A stretch of DNA of 64,000 nt from Streptomyces pristinaespiralis (GCF_001278075.1 NZ_CP011340.1:4526001-4590000), one strand, 5' to 3'. Positions 50,340 through 62,420 are shown, counted from the first letter of the stretch. A program made the numbers and translations. Notes: generated by a model from the sequence alone, not told the origin.

Positions 50340-50411
50340 AGCGGGTGACAGGAATTGCACACTGCGCCTTCCCCCTGGAAGGGGGATGTTCTACTACTGA
50401 ACTACACCCGC
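50340..50411 (-). tRNA. tRNA-Gly(UCC)
   Basis: 72-nt tRNA. Acceptor GCGGGTG/CACCCGC, discriminator T. Loop CTTCCAG on TCCCC/GGGGA gives anticodon TCC (complement of 50377-50379). Confidence 0.95.
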
Positions 50412-50520
50412 ACGCTCCTCGAGGCGGGCCTTTCGGCTTGCCCCTCGGCGTGCTCCAGACTCTAGCGGATCACCAGGGGTGCAGTGCAACTCCGTTCGGC
50501 GCGGCCGTGGCCGGCGTCCC

Positions 50521-50859
50521 TCAACTGGCCTCGCGGAAGGCCTCGTAGACGCGCTTGGGGATGCGGCCGCGGGCCGGCACGTCCATCTTGTTGGACTGCG
50601 CCCAGGCCCGGACCGCCGCCGGTGCGGCCTCGACGGCGGTGTGCCGGTAGGAGACGGCGCGCGACTTGTCGCGCTTGCCACTGCTCGTCTGCTTTCGTCC
50701 GGCCGCCACGTAGGGTGCCAGTGCCTTGCGCAGTTTCTTTGCATTGGAGAGATTGAGGTCGATCTCGTACGACTTCCCGTCGAGGCCGAACGTGACCGTT
50801 TCCGTCGCTTCTCCGCCATCGATGTCGTCGGAGAGCGTGACCACCACTCGCTGAGCCAC
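50521..50859 (-). CDS. lsrL: Lsr2-family nucleoid-associated protein
   Basis: A 112-residue H-NS-like silencer. The N-terminal dimerisation domain (AQRVVVTLSDDIDGGEA, about 1-60) and the C-terminal AT-rich-DNA-binding domain with the RGR hook (VPARGRIPKRV, about 98-108) are both present. Lsr2 proteins coat AT-rich, often horizontally acquired DNA and silence it. The position just upstream of purS corresponds to S. coelicolor LsrL rather than the main Lsr2 (from memory). GTG 50859 has AAAGGA 10 nt upstream. Confidence 0.92.
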   Translation of the reverse strand: MAQRVVVTLSDDIDGGEATETVTFGLDGKSYEIDLNLSNAKKLRKALAPYVAAGRKQTSSGKRDKSRAVSYRHTAVEAAPAAVRAWAQSNKMDVPARGRIPKRVYEAFREAS

Positions 50860-51149
50860 GGATATCGGTCCTTTCCCTGCGGTATCGCCGGAACGGCGTG
50901 GGTTGTGACGTGCGGCGATACCGGTTATTCGGCTGTCGAGGGGCAATGCTGCTTTCCTCTGTATTCCTTTGTACAGCGGATGGGCGCGCATTGTGAAGCC
51001 CCGGCAATTACTTGCGCGTGTCCTTCACAATGGAGCCCGGCAATCTTTCCTTGGATTTCGCGATGCGTGGGTTTGATATCTACCCGCGTAGATTTTCCGG
51101 GCGGGTACGCTGAGGGAACCGCCCTCGCAACACACCACCGGGAGTGCCC

Positions 51150-51395
51150 GTGGCTCGCGTCGTAGTCGACGTCATGCTCAAGCCCGAGATCCTCGACCCC
51201 CAGGGACAGGCGGTGCAGCGTGCACTGCCGCGACTGGGATTCGCCGGGATCGCGGACGTCCGTCAGGGAAAGCGCTTCGAACTGGAGGTGGAGGGGCCGG
51301 TCGACGACGCCGCCCTCTCCCGCATCCATGAGATGGCTGAAACGTTCCTCGCCAACACCGTCATCGAGGACTTCGTCGTGAAGGTGGAGTCGTGA
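51150..51395 (+). CDS. purS: Phosphoribosylformylglycinamidine synthase subunit PurS
   Basis: An 81-residue small subunit bridging PurQ and PurL in FGAM synthetase. Characteristic segments are [18 protein letters not shown] and [14 protein letters not shown] 51150 is preferred to GTG 51144 because GGGAG has a 5-nt spacing to it. The stop overlaps the purQ start (GTGA), beginning the purSQL operon. Confidence 0.95.
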   Translation: MARVVVDVMLKPEILDPQGQAVQRALPRLGFAGIADVRQGKRFELEVEGPVDDAALSRIHEMAETFLANTVIEDFVVKVES

Positions 51396-52068
51396 CCGCT
51401 CGTATCGGCGTCGTCACCTTCCCCGGAACGCTCGATGACCAGGACGCGCTGCGTGCCGCACGGCTCGCCGGCGCCGAGGCGGTACCGCTCTGGCACCGCG
51501 ACAAGGACCTCAAGCAGGTCGACGCGGTCGTCCTCGCCGGAGGTTTCTCGTACGGCGACTATCTGCGGGCCGGCGCCATCTCCCGGTTCTCGCCGGTGAT
51601 GGAGACGATCATCGAGCAGGCGAAGGCCGGTATGCCGGTCCTCGGTATCTGCAACGGTTTCCAGATCCTCACGGAGGCCCATCTCCTGCCGGGCGCGATG
51701 CTGCGGAACAACCATCTGCACTTCATCTGCCGCGACCAGAAGCTGCGGGTGGAGAACGCGGACACCGCCTGGACCGCGGACTACGGTTCGGGCCAGGAGA
51801 TCTCCGTACCGCTGAAGAACATGGACGGCCGGTACGTCGCCGACGAGCGGGTGCTCGACGAGCTCGAGGCCGAGGGCCGTGTCGCCTTCCGCTACCTGGA
51901 CCTGAACCCCAACGGTTCGCTGCGCGACATCGCCGGCATCACCAACGCCGCGGGCAACGTGGTCGGTCTGATGCCGCACCCCGAGCACGCCGTGGAGCCG
52001 CTGATCGGTACCGGCGGTACCGACGGGCTCGGATTCTTCACCTCCGTTCTCAAGAAGCTGGTCGCAGC

Positions 52069-52072
<4 letters not shown>
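51392..52072 (+). CDS. purQ: Phosphoribosylformylglycinamidine synthase subunit PurQ
   Basis: A 226-residue class I glutamine amidotransferase providing ammonia for step 4. Nucleophile Cys in [11 protein letters not shown], and His and Glu in [10 protein letters not shown] complete the triad. GTG 51392 overlaps purS and the end overlaps purL (ATGA), so all three subunits are translationally coupled. Confidence 0.97.
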
Positions 52073-54318
<2,246 letters not shown>

Positions 54319-54330
54319 CCTGTGGTCGAT

Positions 54331-54361
54331 GGCCCCCGTCCGGTTCCGACCGGGCGGGGGC
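54331..54361 (+). terminator. Terminator of the purSQL operon
   Basis: Imperfect inverted repeat with GGCCCCCGTCCGG and its near complement around TTCC, then CTTCTT; 12 nt after the purL stop. Confidence 0.75.
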
Positions 54362-54376
54362 TTCTTCGTGCGGGCC

Positions 54377-54407
54377 TTGCACGAGATTACGTAGTTGCGT
54401 AATCTCG
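54377..54407 (+). promoter_or_regulatory. Promoter and operator of the ArsR-like gene
   Basis: -35 TTGCAC (54377-54382), 17-bp spacer, -10 TAATCT (54400-54405), with transcription expected at or next to ATG 54412. A perfect 10-bp inverted repeat, CGAGATTACG (54382-54391) and CGTAATCTCG (54398-54407), covers the spacer and -10 box. Confidence 0.8.
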
Positions 54408-54411
54408 ACTC

Positions 54412-54927
54412 ATGGATCTGGAAGAGCGGGTCGCCGCGCTCGAGCGGCGGCTGGCGGCCCTGGAAGGCAACCGGCCCGCGGCGAGCAGCCCGGGTGACGG
54501 CGACTTCTGGGCGCTGGAGGGGCTGAAACAGCAACTCGCGGACGCCGGCGAAGCGGCGGCGGACGGCGGTGTGCTGTTCACCGGAGCCGTCCGCCTGCCC
54601 ACCCAGGAGCGGTACGAGTGGCAGTACGGGGCGCTCACCCCGGGGCTTCTCGACGAGGACGGTGCCGACCGGGGACGGACCGCCGAGTCGCTGGCCGCCC
54701 TCGGCAACGCCGTCCGGCTGCGTCTGCTGCGCGAGATCCTCGGCGGCCGCCGTACCGCCGCCGAGCTGGCCGAGCTCGAAGGGCTCGGCACCACCGGCCA
54801 GATCTACCACCACCTGCGCCAACTGACCGGCGCCGGCTGGCTCCACACGACGGGGCGCGGTCGCTACGAGGTGCCCGGGGCCCGGGTGGTCCCGCTGCTC
54901 GTGGTGCTGACCGCCGCGTTCCCGTGA
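54412..54927 (+). CDS. ArsR-like winged-helix regulator
   Basis: A 171-residue regulator: an N-terminal coiled coil (DLEERVAALERRLAALEG), a middle linker and a C-terminal winged helix (about 95-165: LGNAVRLRLLREIL, TGQIYHHLRQLTGAGWL). No metal-binding Cys pair is present, so the signal is not a classical ArsR metal. It lacks a ribosome-binding site and is probably leaderless from the promoter at 54377. The operator over that promoter indicates autorepression. It may also control the M23 peptidase gene 36 nt downstream. Confidence 0.85.
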   Translation: MDLEERVAALERRLAALEGNRPAASSPGDGDFWALEGLKQQLADAGEAAADGGVLFTGAVRLPTQERYEWQYGALTPGLLDEDGADRGRTAESLAALGNAVRLRLLREILGGRRTAAELAELEGLGTTGQIYHHLRQLTGAGWLHTTGRGRYEVPGARVVPLLVVLTAAFP

Positions 54928-54963
54928 CACCGCAGGACCGTGCCGCACCAAGGGGGAACGACC

Positions 54964-55806
54964 GTGTCCGTACGCAAGGCGACCGTGATCGTCTACCGGG
55001 CAGGATGGGTGGCGTTCTTCGCGCTCGTCCTCCTCGACCTGTTCGCCGGCCTTCCGTTCGACCGGTTCTGGGTCTGGTCACCCGCGCTGCTCCCCCTCGC
55101 GATACTCGTGGGCGCTTCCGTCCGCTCCCGGCGGATGCAGCGTGACAACCCGCGCGAGGCCGTCGAGGTCGGCGTACCGGTGCGCGGCCGCTGGTCCGCG
55201 CTGAACAGCCCGGCCGACCGCACGCCGAGCCACGGCACCCACGGATACGGGCAGACGTACGCCATCGACCTCGTCGCCGAGCCGGCTCAGGGCGCCCGGC
55301 CGGGGTTCAAGGTCCTGTGGCCCGTCGTCCGCCGGAACAGGGACTTTCCGGCTTTCGGGGAGCCGCTGTTCGCCGTCGCCGACGCCACCGTCGTCCACGC
55401 GGAGGACCGTCAGCGCGACCATCTGAGCCGCAATTCGCTCCTCGCGGTGCTCTACCTGTTGATCGTCGAGGCGTCGCTCCGGGACATCGGCGGAGTCCGT
55501 AGGATCTTCGGCAACCATGTCGTCCTGGACCTCGGCGACGGAGTGTTCGCCGTGTATGCGCATCTGCGGCGCGGCTCCCTCGCGGTCCGGCCCGGCGACC
55601 GGGTCCGGGCAGGGCAGCAGATCGCCCAATGCGGCAACTCCGGCAACTCCTCCGAACCGCACCTCCACTTCCAGCTGATGGACGGCCCGGACGCGGACAC
55701 CGCGGCGGGCGTCCCGTTCCGCTGGCGCGGCCTCGAAGTCCCAGGGAACGGGGAGACGTTCACCGCCCCGGACAACACGGTGCCGGGCGGCCGCCCCACC
55801 CCGTAG
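54964..55806 (+). CDS. M23-family peptidase (membrane-anchored)
   Basis: A 280-residue LytM/M23 endopeptidase-like protein with two N-terminal helices (about 10-55) and the catalytic domain at about 85-265. Zinc-site elements are visible: HGYGQTYAIDLV (His, Asp) and EPHLHFQL (HxH). It would cut or remodel peptidoglycan cross-links outside the membrane if active. An inserted Arg/Asp-rich segment (about 135-180) separates the halves. GTG 54964 follows AAGGGGG. It is probably cotranscribed with the ArsR-like gene. Confidence 0.86.
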   Translation: MSVRKATVIVYRAGWVAFFALVLLDLFAGLPFDRFWVWSPALLPLAILVGASVRSRRMQRDNPREAVEVGVPVRGRWSALNSPADRTPSHGTHGYGQTYAIDLVAEPAQGARPGFKVLWPVVRRNRDFPAFGEPLFAVADATVVHAEDRQRDHLSRNSLLAVLYLLIVEASLRDIGGVRRIFGNHVVLDLGDGVFAVYAHLRRGSLAVRPGDRVRAGQQIAQCGNSGNSSEPHLHFQLMDGPDADTAAGVPFRWRGLEVPGNGETFTAPDNTVPGGRPTP

Positions 55807-55815
55807 GGTCGGCTC

Positions 55816-56607
55816 ATGCCACCGGCCAGGAAGCGTCTCCGCAGCTACGATCCCGCCACCACCCGCGCCGCCGTGCTCGCCCAGTTCGGGCACGTCAGGC
55901 AGGCCGTGGGCGGCCTCACCGACGAGCAGTTCGCCCTGCCGACGCGGCTCGGGGACTGGACCGTGCGGGAACTCGCGGCCCACGTCGCCATGGTGGCCGG
56001 GCTCGTCACCGGCTATCTGCGGCTGCCGGAGCCGGACAAGCAGGACCTGGCGCTGCTGGACTGGCCCTTCGCGACGGTGACGGCGGCCGGACAGGTCGAC
56101 GAGGACACCAGGGCGTTCGCGGAAGGCGGTGCGGTCACCGAACTGTTCGACCGCACGGCCGCCGGCCTCGAGGAACTGCTGCCGACCGCTTCCGCGGAGC
56201 GGCTCGTGCCCATGCGCTTCGGCGGGATGCGGCTCGGGGACTTCCTGGTCACCCGCACGGTCGAGCTGATCGTCCACACCGACGACCTGAACGACGCCAC
56301 CGGACTGGGCATCCCGTACGACCGCCGGGCGCTCGCCGCCTGCACACGGCTGCTCGCGGACGCCCTGGCGGTGAAGGCGCCGGGTGCGTCGACGGAGGTG
56401 CGTGTCCCGCCGTTCGCCGTGGTGCAGTGCGTCGAAGGACCGCGGCACACCCGCGGCACGCCGCCCAACGTCGTCGAGACCGATCCGCTGACCTGGATCC
56501 GCCTGGCCACCGGCCGCACCGCCTGGCGCGACGCGCTCGACTCGGCGAAGGTCGGCGCGAGCGGCGAGCGCGCCGATCTCGGGGCGCTGCTGCCGATCCT
56601 GGGCTGA
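55816..56607 (+). CDS. MDMPI/DinB-like (TIGR03083-type) protein
   Basis: A 263-residue cytoplasmic protein with the mycothiol-dependent maleylpyruvate isomerase-like four-helix metal-binding domain (about 12-160: LGDWTVRELAAHVAMV; TVELIVHTDDL), plus a C-terminal sterol-carrier-like part. His residues in AAHVA and VHTDD are the likely metal ligands. Members often use mycothiol. ATG 55816 is 9 nt after the M23 stop and also 6 nt after TAGGGT, so it may have its own leaderless message. Confidence 0.8.
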   Translation: MPPARKRLRSYDPATTRAAVLAQFGHVRQAVGGLTDEQFALPTRLGDWTVRELAAHVAMVAGLVTGYLRLPEPDKQDLALLDWPFATVTAAGQVDEDTRAFAEGGAVTELFDRTAAGLEELLPTASAERLVPMRFGGMRLGDFLVTRTVELIVHTDDLNDATGLGIPYDRRALAACTRLLADALAVKAPGASTEVRVPPFAVVQCVEGPRHTRGTPPNVVETDPLTWIRLATGRTAWRDALDSAKVGASGERADLGALLPILG

Positions 56608-56736
56608 CCGGTCCTGCGCCGACGGCCCGGCCGGACCGGCGGCTGAGGGACCGGGGGACGGGCCGGGCGGCCCGGGCCGTGCGGCCGGACGGGGGAACGG
56701 GCGGAACCGACACCACGGCCGCTCCGTCCCACGGGT

Positions 56737-57564
56737 ATGCGCAATCAGCTGAGCATTTCTGTGACCGCACTGGCCGTCCTCGCGCTCGCCGCCTGCGGCA
56801 CGGAGTCGGGCGCCGGCTCCGGTGACCGCGGCGACGGAGGAGGAACCGTGCAGCCCGATGTTCCCGTGACCGGTGTCCACTGGTCCGTCGACAGCGTCAC
56901 GGTCGGCGGCCGCAGGACCGAGGCCCCCGCCGACGCCCATGTCGAGATCACCGACAAGGGGCGGGCCCAGGGCAACTACGGCTGCAACCACTTCGGCGCC
57001 GACGTGAAGATCGAGGGCGACACCATCACGGTGGGGCCCGGAGAGATGACCGAGATGGCGTGCGAGGAGAAGATCCAGGGCTTCGAGGACACCCTGCGCG
57101 CCGCCTTCTCCGGGAAGCTCAAGGCGAAGCTCAGCGACGGCAGGCTGACCCTGACCACGGAGAAGGGCGACTCCATCGCGCTCACCTCGGAGCCCTCCTC
57201 CCCGCTGGTGGGCACCAAGTGGTCCGTGAACAGCCTGGTCTCCGGAGAGACGGCGGCATCCCTGCCGGCCGGCACGGAGAACAAGGCGCATCTGACCTTC
57301 GCCAAGGACGGGTCCGTCAGCGGCAACCTCGGCTGCAACCGCTTCACCAGCACGGCGAAGATCTCGGACGACTCGATCACCTTCGGCCGCCTGGCCTCGA
57401 CCCGGAAGCTGTGCGAAGGCCCGGTGATGGACGTGGAGCGCCGGCTGGTCAAGGTCCTCGAGGGGACGGTGAAGTACGAGCTCGGGCACCGGTCGCTGAC
57501 GCTCACCGCCCCGGACGGCGAGGGCTTCGCGGCGGTCGCCTCCGACACCGCCCGCGAGAAGTGA
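56737..57564 (+). CDS. META-domain lipoprotein
   Basis: A 275-residue exported lipoprotein: signal peptide with lipobox Leu-Ala-Ala-Cys (about residue 20) and two META domains (about 38-145 and 155-265), each with the typical GCNHF / GCNRF core and a second conserved Cys (MACEE; KLCEG). META/HslJ-like domains occur in heat-shock-linked envelope proteins; the role is otherwise unknown. ATG 56737. Confidence 0.9.
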   Translation: MRNQLSISVTALAVLALAACGTESGAGSGDRGDGGGTVQPDVPVTGVHWSVDSVTVGGRRTEAPADAHVEITDKGRAQGNYGCNHFGADVKIEGDTITVGPGEMTEMACEEKIQGFEDTLRAAFSGKLKAKLSDGRLTLTTEKGDSIALTSEPSSPLVGTKWSVNSLVSGETAASLPAGTENKAHLTFAKDGSVSGNLGCNRFTSTAKISDDSITFGRLASTRKLCEGPVMDVERRLVKVLEGTVKYELGHRSLTLTAPDGEGFAAVASDTAREK

Positions 57565-57870
57565 CCGTGTGAACTAGCACACGCCGCCGCCGACGGCCGC
57601 GACCGACCGGGCAGGGCGCGCGTTGACACAGGGTGATCACGCCGATGCCCATCGGCCGGAGGCCGAATCCCTGGCCGGAACGGGGTGCGAGGACGTCCGT
57701 CCCGGATCGTGGACGTCCCACTGGACGATTCCGGGGTGTCCGGGGAGGTCGCGCGCACGTCGGCGGGCCCATGGGAACGGGCCCTTGATGCGCCGTTTGC
57801 GCCCCTGGAAACCCGGTTGCGCGGTGTCCCCAATTCGGACCAGTGGTCGATCTCGCCTACACTCGGTGGC
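57565..57870. other. 306-bp gap upstream of purF
   Basis: Holds the META gene's 3' side and the purF promoter at 57835-57863. The - strand frame 57503-57772 and the in-frame + extension of purF to 57685 lack start signals. No riboswitch fold (such as a guanine aptamer) was recognised. Confidence 0.5.
57835..57863 (+). promoter_or_regulatory. Putative purF promoter (leaderless)
   Basis: TCGGAC (57835-57840), 17-bp spacer, TACACT (57858-57863), 7 nt before GTG 57871. Confidence 0.6.
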
Positions 57871-59388
57871 GTGCCACGTGGTGACGGACGACTCAACCAC
57901 GACCTGCTCCCCGGTGAGAAGGGCCCCCAGGACGCTTGCGGCGTCTTCGGTGTCTGGGCTCCGGGAGAAGAGGTCGCGAAGCTCACTTACTTCGGGCTCT
58001 ACGCCCTCCAACATCGAGGCCAGGAATCCGCGGGAATCGCGGTGAGCAACGGCTCCCAGATCCTCGTCTTCAAGGACATGGGCCTGGTTTCCCAGGTCTT
58101 CGACGAAACCTCCCTCGGCTCCCTCACGGGTCATATCGCGGTCGGTCACGCCCGCTACTCGACCACGGGCGCCTCGGTGTGGGAGAACGCGCAGCCGACC
58201 TTCCGGGCCACCGCCCACGGCTCGATCGCGCTCGGCCACAACGGAAACCTGGTCAACACCGCCCAGCTCGCGGAGATGGTCGCCGAACTCCCCAAGGAGA
58301 ACGGCCGGGCCACCCAGGTCGCCGCGACCAACGACACCGATCTGATCACCGCGCTGCTCGCCGGCCAGGTCGACGACGACGGCAAGCCGCTGACCATCGA
58401 GGAGGCGGCCGCCAAGGTCCTCCCCGAGGTCCGGGGCGCCTTCTCGCTCGTCTTCATGGACGAGGGCACCCTCTACGCGGCCCGCGACCCGCAGGGCATC
58501 CGCCCGCTGGTCCTCGGCCGCCTCGAGCGCGGCTGGGTCGTCGCGTCCGAGACCGCCGCCCTCGACATCTGTGGCGCCAGCTTCGTCCGGGAGATCGAGC
58601 TCGGAGAGCTCATCGCCATCGACGAGAACGGCCTCCGCAGTTCGCGCTTCGCAGAAGCGAAGCCCAAGGGCTGTGTCTTCGAGTACGTCTATCTGGCCCG
58701 CCCGGACACGGACATCGCCGGCCGGAACGTCTACCTCTCCCGTGTGGAGATGGGCAGGAAACTGGCCAAGGAAGCCCCGGTCGAGGCCGACCTGGTCATA
58801 GCGACGCCGGAGTCCGGCACGCCCGCGGCCATCGGCTACGCAGAGGCCAGCGGCATCCCGTACGGCTCCGGCCTGGTGAAGAACGCCTATGTCGGCCGCA
58901 CCTTCATCCAGCCCTCGCAGACCATCCGCCAGCTGGGTATCCGCCTCAAGCTGAACCCGCTCAAGGAAGTCATCCGGGGCAAGCGGCTGGTCGTCGTGGA
59001 CGACTCGATCGTCCGCGGCAACACCCAGCGTGCCCTGGTCAAGATGCTCCGCGAGGCGGGAGCGGCCGAGGTCCACATCCGGATCTCGTCCCCGCCGGTG
59101 AAGTGGCCCTGCTTCTTCGGGATCGACTTCGCGACCCGCGCGGAGCTCATCGCCAACGGCATGACGATCGATGAGATCGGCACCTCGCTCGGGGCCGACT
59201 CCCTGTCGTACATCTCCATCGACGGCATGATCGAGGCGACCACGATCGCCAAGCCGAACCTGTGCCGTGCCTGCTTCGACGGCGAGTACCCGATGGAGCT
59301 GCCCGACCCCGAGCTGCTCGGCAAGCAGCTTCTGGAGACCGAGCTGGCGGGCGGCTCCGACGCCGCCGACGCGCTCCGTCGTCCGTGA
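57871..59388 (+). CDS. purF: Amidophosphoribosyltransferase
   Basis: A 505-residue enzyme committing PRPP to purine synthesis (step 1). It is of the B. subtilis type: a 22-residue propeptide precedes the nucleophile Cys23 (DACGVFG), and 4Fe-4S cluster cysteines are suggested by KWPCFFGID and NLCRACFDGE. PRPP loop VVVDDSIVRGNT. GTG 57871 fits the propeptide length and follows a -10 box by 7 nt. Confidence 0.97.
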   Translation: MPRGDGRLNHDLLPGEKGPQDACGVFGVWAPGEEVAKLTYFGLYALQHRGQESAGIAVSNGSQILVFKDMGLVSQVFDETSLGSLTGHIAVGHARYSTTGASVWENAQPTFRATAHGSIALGHNGNLVNTAQLAEMVAELPKENGRATQVAATNDTDLITALLAGQVDDDGKPLTIEEAAAKVLPEVRGAFSLVFMDEGTLYAARDPQGIRPLVLGRLERGWVVASETAALDICGASFVREIELGELIAIDENGLRSSRFAEAKPKGCVFEYVYLARPDTDIAGRNVYLSRVEMGRKLAKEAPVEADLVIATPESGTPAAIGYAEASGIPYGSGLVKNAYVGRTFIQPSQTIRQLGIRLKLNPLKEVIRGKRLVVVDDSIVRGNTQRALVKMLREAGAAEVHIRISSPPVKWPCFFGIDFATRAELIANGMTIDEIGTSLGADSLSYISIDGMIEATTIAKPNLCRACFDGEYPMELPDPELLGKQLLETELAGGSDAADALRRP

Positions 59389-59421
59389 TCCCCCTGCAGT
59401 ACGACACGAAAGTTCTCCAGC

Positions 59422-60522
59422 ATGTCTGCTGAATCTTCCGAGCGTGCTCCGCACGCGGGCACCGGTGCCAGCTACGCGGCGGCGGGCGTCGACATCGAGG
59501 CGGGCGACCGCGCGGTGGAGCTGATGAAGGAGTGGGTGAAGAAGACGCAGCGCCCCGAGGTCGCGGGCCTCGGCGGCCTCGGCGGTTTCGCCGGCCTCTT
59601 CGACGCCTCCGCCCTCAAGCGCTACGAGCGTCCGCTTCTTGCCTCCGCCACCGACGGCGTCGGCACCAAGGTCGACATCGCCCGCCAGATGGGTGTCTAC
59701 GACACGATCGGCCACGACCTGGTGGCCATGGTCATGGACGACATCGTGGTCTGCGGCGCGGAGCCGCTGTTCATGACCGACTACATCTGCGTCGGCAAGG
59801 TCCACCCCGAGCGGGTGGCGGGGATCGTCAAGGGCATCGCGGAGGGCTGCGTGCTCGCCGGTACCGCCCTGGTCGGCGGCGAGACCGCGGAGCACCCGGG
59901 CCTGCTCGGCCCCGACGACTTCGACGTCGCGGGCGCCGGTACCGGTGTGGTCGAGGCGGACCGGCTGCTCGGCCCGGAACGCATCCGTAAGGGGGACGCG
60001 GTCATCGCGATGGCGTCGTCCGGGCTTCACTCCAACGGGTACTCGCTGGTCCGGCACGTGCTGTTCGACCGGGCGAAGATGTCGCTGGACCAGCAGGTCG
60101 AGGAGCTCGGCCGGACGCTGGGCGAGGAACTGCTCGAGCCCACCAAGATCTACTCGCTGGACTGCCTGGCGCTCACCCGGACCACCGAGGTGCACGCGTT
60201 CAGCCACATCACCGGCGGCGGTCTGGCCAACAACCTGGCGCGGGTCTTCCCCGACTCGCTGCACGCGGTCGTCGACCGTTCGACCTGGACCCCCGGTGCA
60301 GTGTTCGACCTCGTCGGCAAGGCCGGCCAGGTCGAGCAGCTCGAGCTGGAGAAGACCCTCAACATGGGCGTCGGCATGATGGCCGTCGTGCCGCAGGAGT
60401 CCGTCGATGTGGCGCTGACCACACTCGCCGACCGCGGGGTCGACTCGTGGGTGGCAGGGACCGTCGTCGAGCGGGACAGCGACCGGCACACGGGTGCGGA
60501 GCTGACCGGGACGTACGCGTAG
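59422..60522 (+). CDS. purM: Phosphoribosylformylglycinamidine cyclo-ligase (AIR synthetase)
   Basis: A 366-residue ATP-dependent cyclase for step 5 (FGAM to AIR). Motifs: SATDGVGTKVDIA, HDLVAMVMDDIVVCGA, GLHSNGYSLVR and HITGGGLANNL. It lies 33 nt after purF and is probably cotranscribed. ATG 59422 has only a weak ribosome-binding site. Confidence 0.97.
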   Translation: MSAESSERAPHAGTGASYAAAGVDIEAGDRAVELMKEWVKKTQRPEVAGLGGLGGFAGLFDASALKRYERPLLASATDGVGTKVDIARQMGVYDTIGHDLVAMVMDDIVVCGAEPLFMTDYICVGKVHPERVAGIVKGIAEGCVLAGTALVGGETAEHPGLLGPDDFDVAGAGTGVVEADRLLGPERIRKGDAVIAMASSGLHSNGYSLVRHVLFDRAKMSLDQQVEELGRTLGEELLEPTKIYSLDCLALTRTTEVHAFSHITGGGLANNLARVFPDSLHAVVDRSTWTPGAVFDLVGKAGQVEQLELEKTLNMGVGMMAVVPQESVDVALTTLADRGVDSWVAGTVVERDSDRHTGAELTGTYA

Positions 60523-60607
60523 CAGCCGTGGTCGTGCTGTCGGCGAGAGCCGACAGACAGAACCCGGTCCGGGGTCGCCCCTGGACCGGGTCAGTGTCGG
60601 TGCAGCG

Positions 60608-60862
60608 TCAAGCGCCGCGGCGCTGTTGCGACGACGGACCGGACTCGTCGTCCTCGTCCTCGTCGTCGTTGTACAGATCCGCGTACTGTGCGTACGGGTC
60701 GTCTTCCTCGTCGTCGTCCTCGAACGGCTCGCCGTTCGGAGGCTGACTCGAAGTCGAAGCGCCCAGCTCGTTGGCCAGACGCGACAGGTCAGTCCCGCCG
60801 CTGTTGTACTTCAGCTGGCGGGCGACCTTTGTCTGCTTGGCCTTGGCCCGGCCGCGCCCCAT
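60608..60862 (-). CDS. DUF3073 family protein
   Basis: An 84-residue protein matching the DUF3073 family: a basic start (GRGRAKAKQTKVARQLKY) followed by an acidic tail rich in Asp/Glu with DPYAQYADLY. The charge split suggests nucleic-acid binding with autoinhibition, but no function is known. ATG 60862 follows GAGGGGG. Convergent with purM. Confidence 0.9.
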   Translation of the reverse strand: MGRGRAKAKQTKVARQLKYNSGGTDLSRLANELGASTSSQPPNGEPFEDDDEEDDPYAQYADLYNDDEDEDDESGPSSQQRRGA

Positions 60863-61142
60863 GGCTCGACCCCCTCGGTGACGGGGCTCGACGGCCCCAG
60901 AGTCTTGACACGCGTTCATGAGTCGGAACGGGCTCTCCGTGGAGAGACCGGTCCGTAGGGCTTCAACGGTACCTGCTTCCGCGGCCATACGGTACGCCGC
61001 CCGCATCACGTGCCACTTCACAGGACCAGCGAGGTACCCAGAACTCGCTGGTCAACTGCGATTTTAACCTCTTCCCGGCGGTCGACCCGCCGACCGGGGT
61101 GAGTCTTGTCTCCCCCGAGGCCGGTGGGCCGGTCGGACACGG

Positions 61143-62234
61143 TCAGCGACCGCGCGCCTCCGCCATGCGGTGCTCGGCGATCCGGTCGGCCGCCGCGGCC
61201 GGCGGAATACCGTCTTCCTTCGCACGTGCGAATATTGCCAGCGTGGTGTCGAAGATCTTGGACGCCTTCGCCTTGCAGCGGTCGAAGTCGAAGCCGTGCA
61301 GTTCGTCGGCGACCTGGATGACACCGCCGGCGTTCACCACGTAGTCGGGCGCGTAGAGGATGCCGCGGTCCGCGAGGTCCTTCTCCACACCCGGGTGCGC
61401 GAGCTGGTTGTTGGCCGCGCCGCAGACGACCTTCGCCGTCAGGACCGGGACGGTCGCGTCGTTCAGGGCGCCGCCGAGCGCACAGGGGGCGTAGACGTCC
61501 AGGCCCTCGGTGCGGATCAGGGTGGCCGTGTCGGCGACCGCGGTCACCTTGGGGTGCCGGTCGAGGATCCGGCGCACCGACTCCTCGCGGACGTCCGTGA
61601 TCACGACCTCGGCCCCGTCGGAGACCAGGTGGTCGACCAGGTGGTGGCCCACCTTGCCGACGCCCGCGACGCCGACCTTGCGGCCGCGCAGCGTCGGCTC
61701 GCCCCACATGTGCCGGGCCGAGGCGCGCATGCCCTGGAAGACGCCGTAGGCGGTCAGCACGGAGGAGTCGCCCGCGCCGCCGTTCTCGGGGGAGCGTCCG
61801 GTGACCCAGCGGCTCTCGCGTGCGACGACGTCCATGTCGACGACGTAGGTGCCCACGTCGCACGCGGTCACGTAACGGCCGCCGAGGGAGTCGACGAACC
61901 GGCCGTAGGCGAGCAGCAGCTCCTCGGACTTGATCTGCTCGGGGTCGCCGATGATCACAGCCTTGCCGCCACCGTGGTCGAGACCGGCCATGGCGTTCTT
62001 GTAGGACATGCCGCGGGAGAGGTTCAGCGCGTCGGCGACGGCCTCTTCCTCGGACGCGTACGGGTAGAAGCGGGTGCCGCCGAGGGCGGGGCCCAGGGCG
62101 GTGGAGTGGATGGCGATGACGGCCTTCAGGCCACTGGCGCGGTCCTGGCACAGCACGACTTGCTCGTGGCCCCCCTGCTCCGATCGGAACAGGGTGTGCA
62201 GTACGTCGGCATTGGCGCCGGTCACATCGGTCAC
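61143..62234 (-). CDS. vdh: Valine (branched-chain amino acid) dehydrogenase
   Basis: A 363-residue NAD-dependent Glu/Leu/Phe/Val dehydrogenase that deaminates valine and other branched-chain amino acids to 2-keto acids, feeding fatty-acid and polyketide precursors. Catalytic-Lys region [12 protein letters not shown], Rossmann motif [12 protein letters not shown] and NNQLAHPG are intact. GTG 62234 (TDV start) has GGGAG 8 nt away and matches S. coelicolor Vdh as I recall; TTG 62249 is the longer option. It diverges from the next gene. Confidence 0.93.
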   Translation of the reverse strand: MTDVTGANADVLHTLFRSEQGGHEQVVLCQDRASGLKAVIAIHSTALGPALGGTRFYPYASEEEAVADALNLSRGMSYKNAMAGLDHGGGKAVIIGDPEQIKSEELLLAYGRFVDSLGGRYVTACDVGTYVVDMDVVARESRWVTGRSPENGGAGDSSVLTAYGVFQGMRASARHMWGEPTLRGRKVGVAGVGKVGHHLVDHLVSDGAEVVITDVREESVRRILDRHPKVTAVADTATLIRTEGLDVYAPCALGGALNDATVPVLTAKVVCGAANNQLAHPGVEKDLADRGILYAPDYVVNAGGVIQVADELHGFDFDRCKAKASKIFDTTLAIFARAKEDGIPPAAAADRIAEHRMAEARGR

Positions 62235-62420
62235 GGTGGTGACTCCCAAGTACGAAGCGGCGGAGACAGCCCCTCCTTAAGCATCCACCCGTCGCTTTTG
62301 GCAGGGCGGACACGGGGGAGGGACCGGTTGGGCAAGAGGGTAAGTCCTACGCGTGCGTAGATCCGACGCAGTGCCGAGGATCACCCTCTCGCGGAGTACC
62401 GGCGTGGAAGGATTCCCGGC

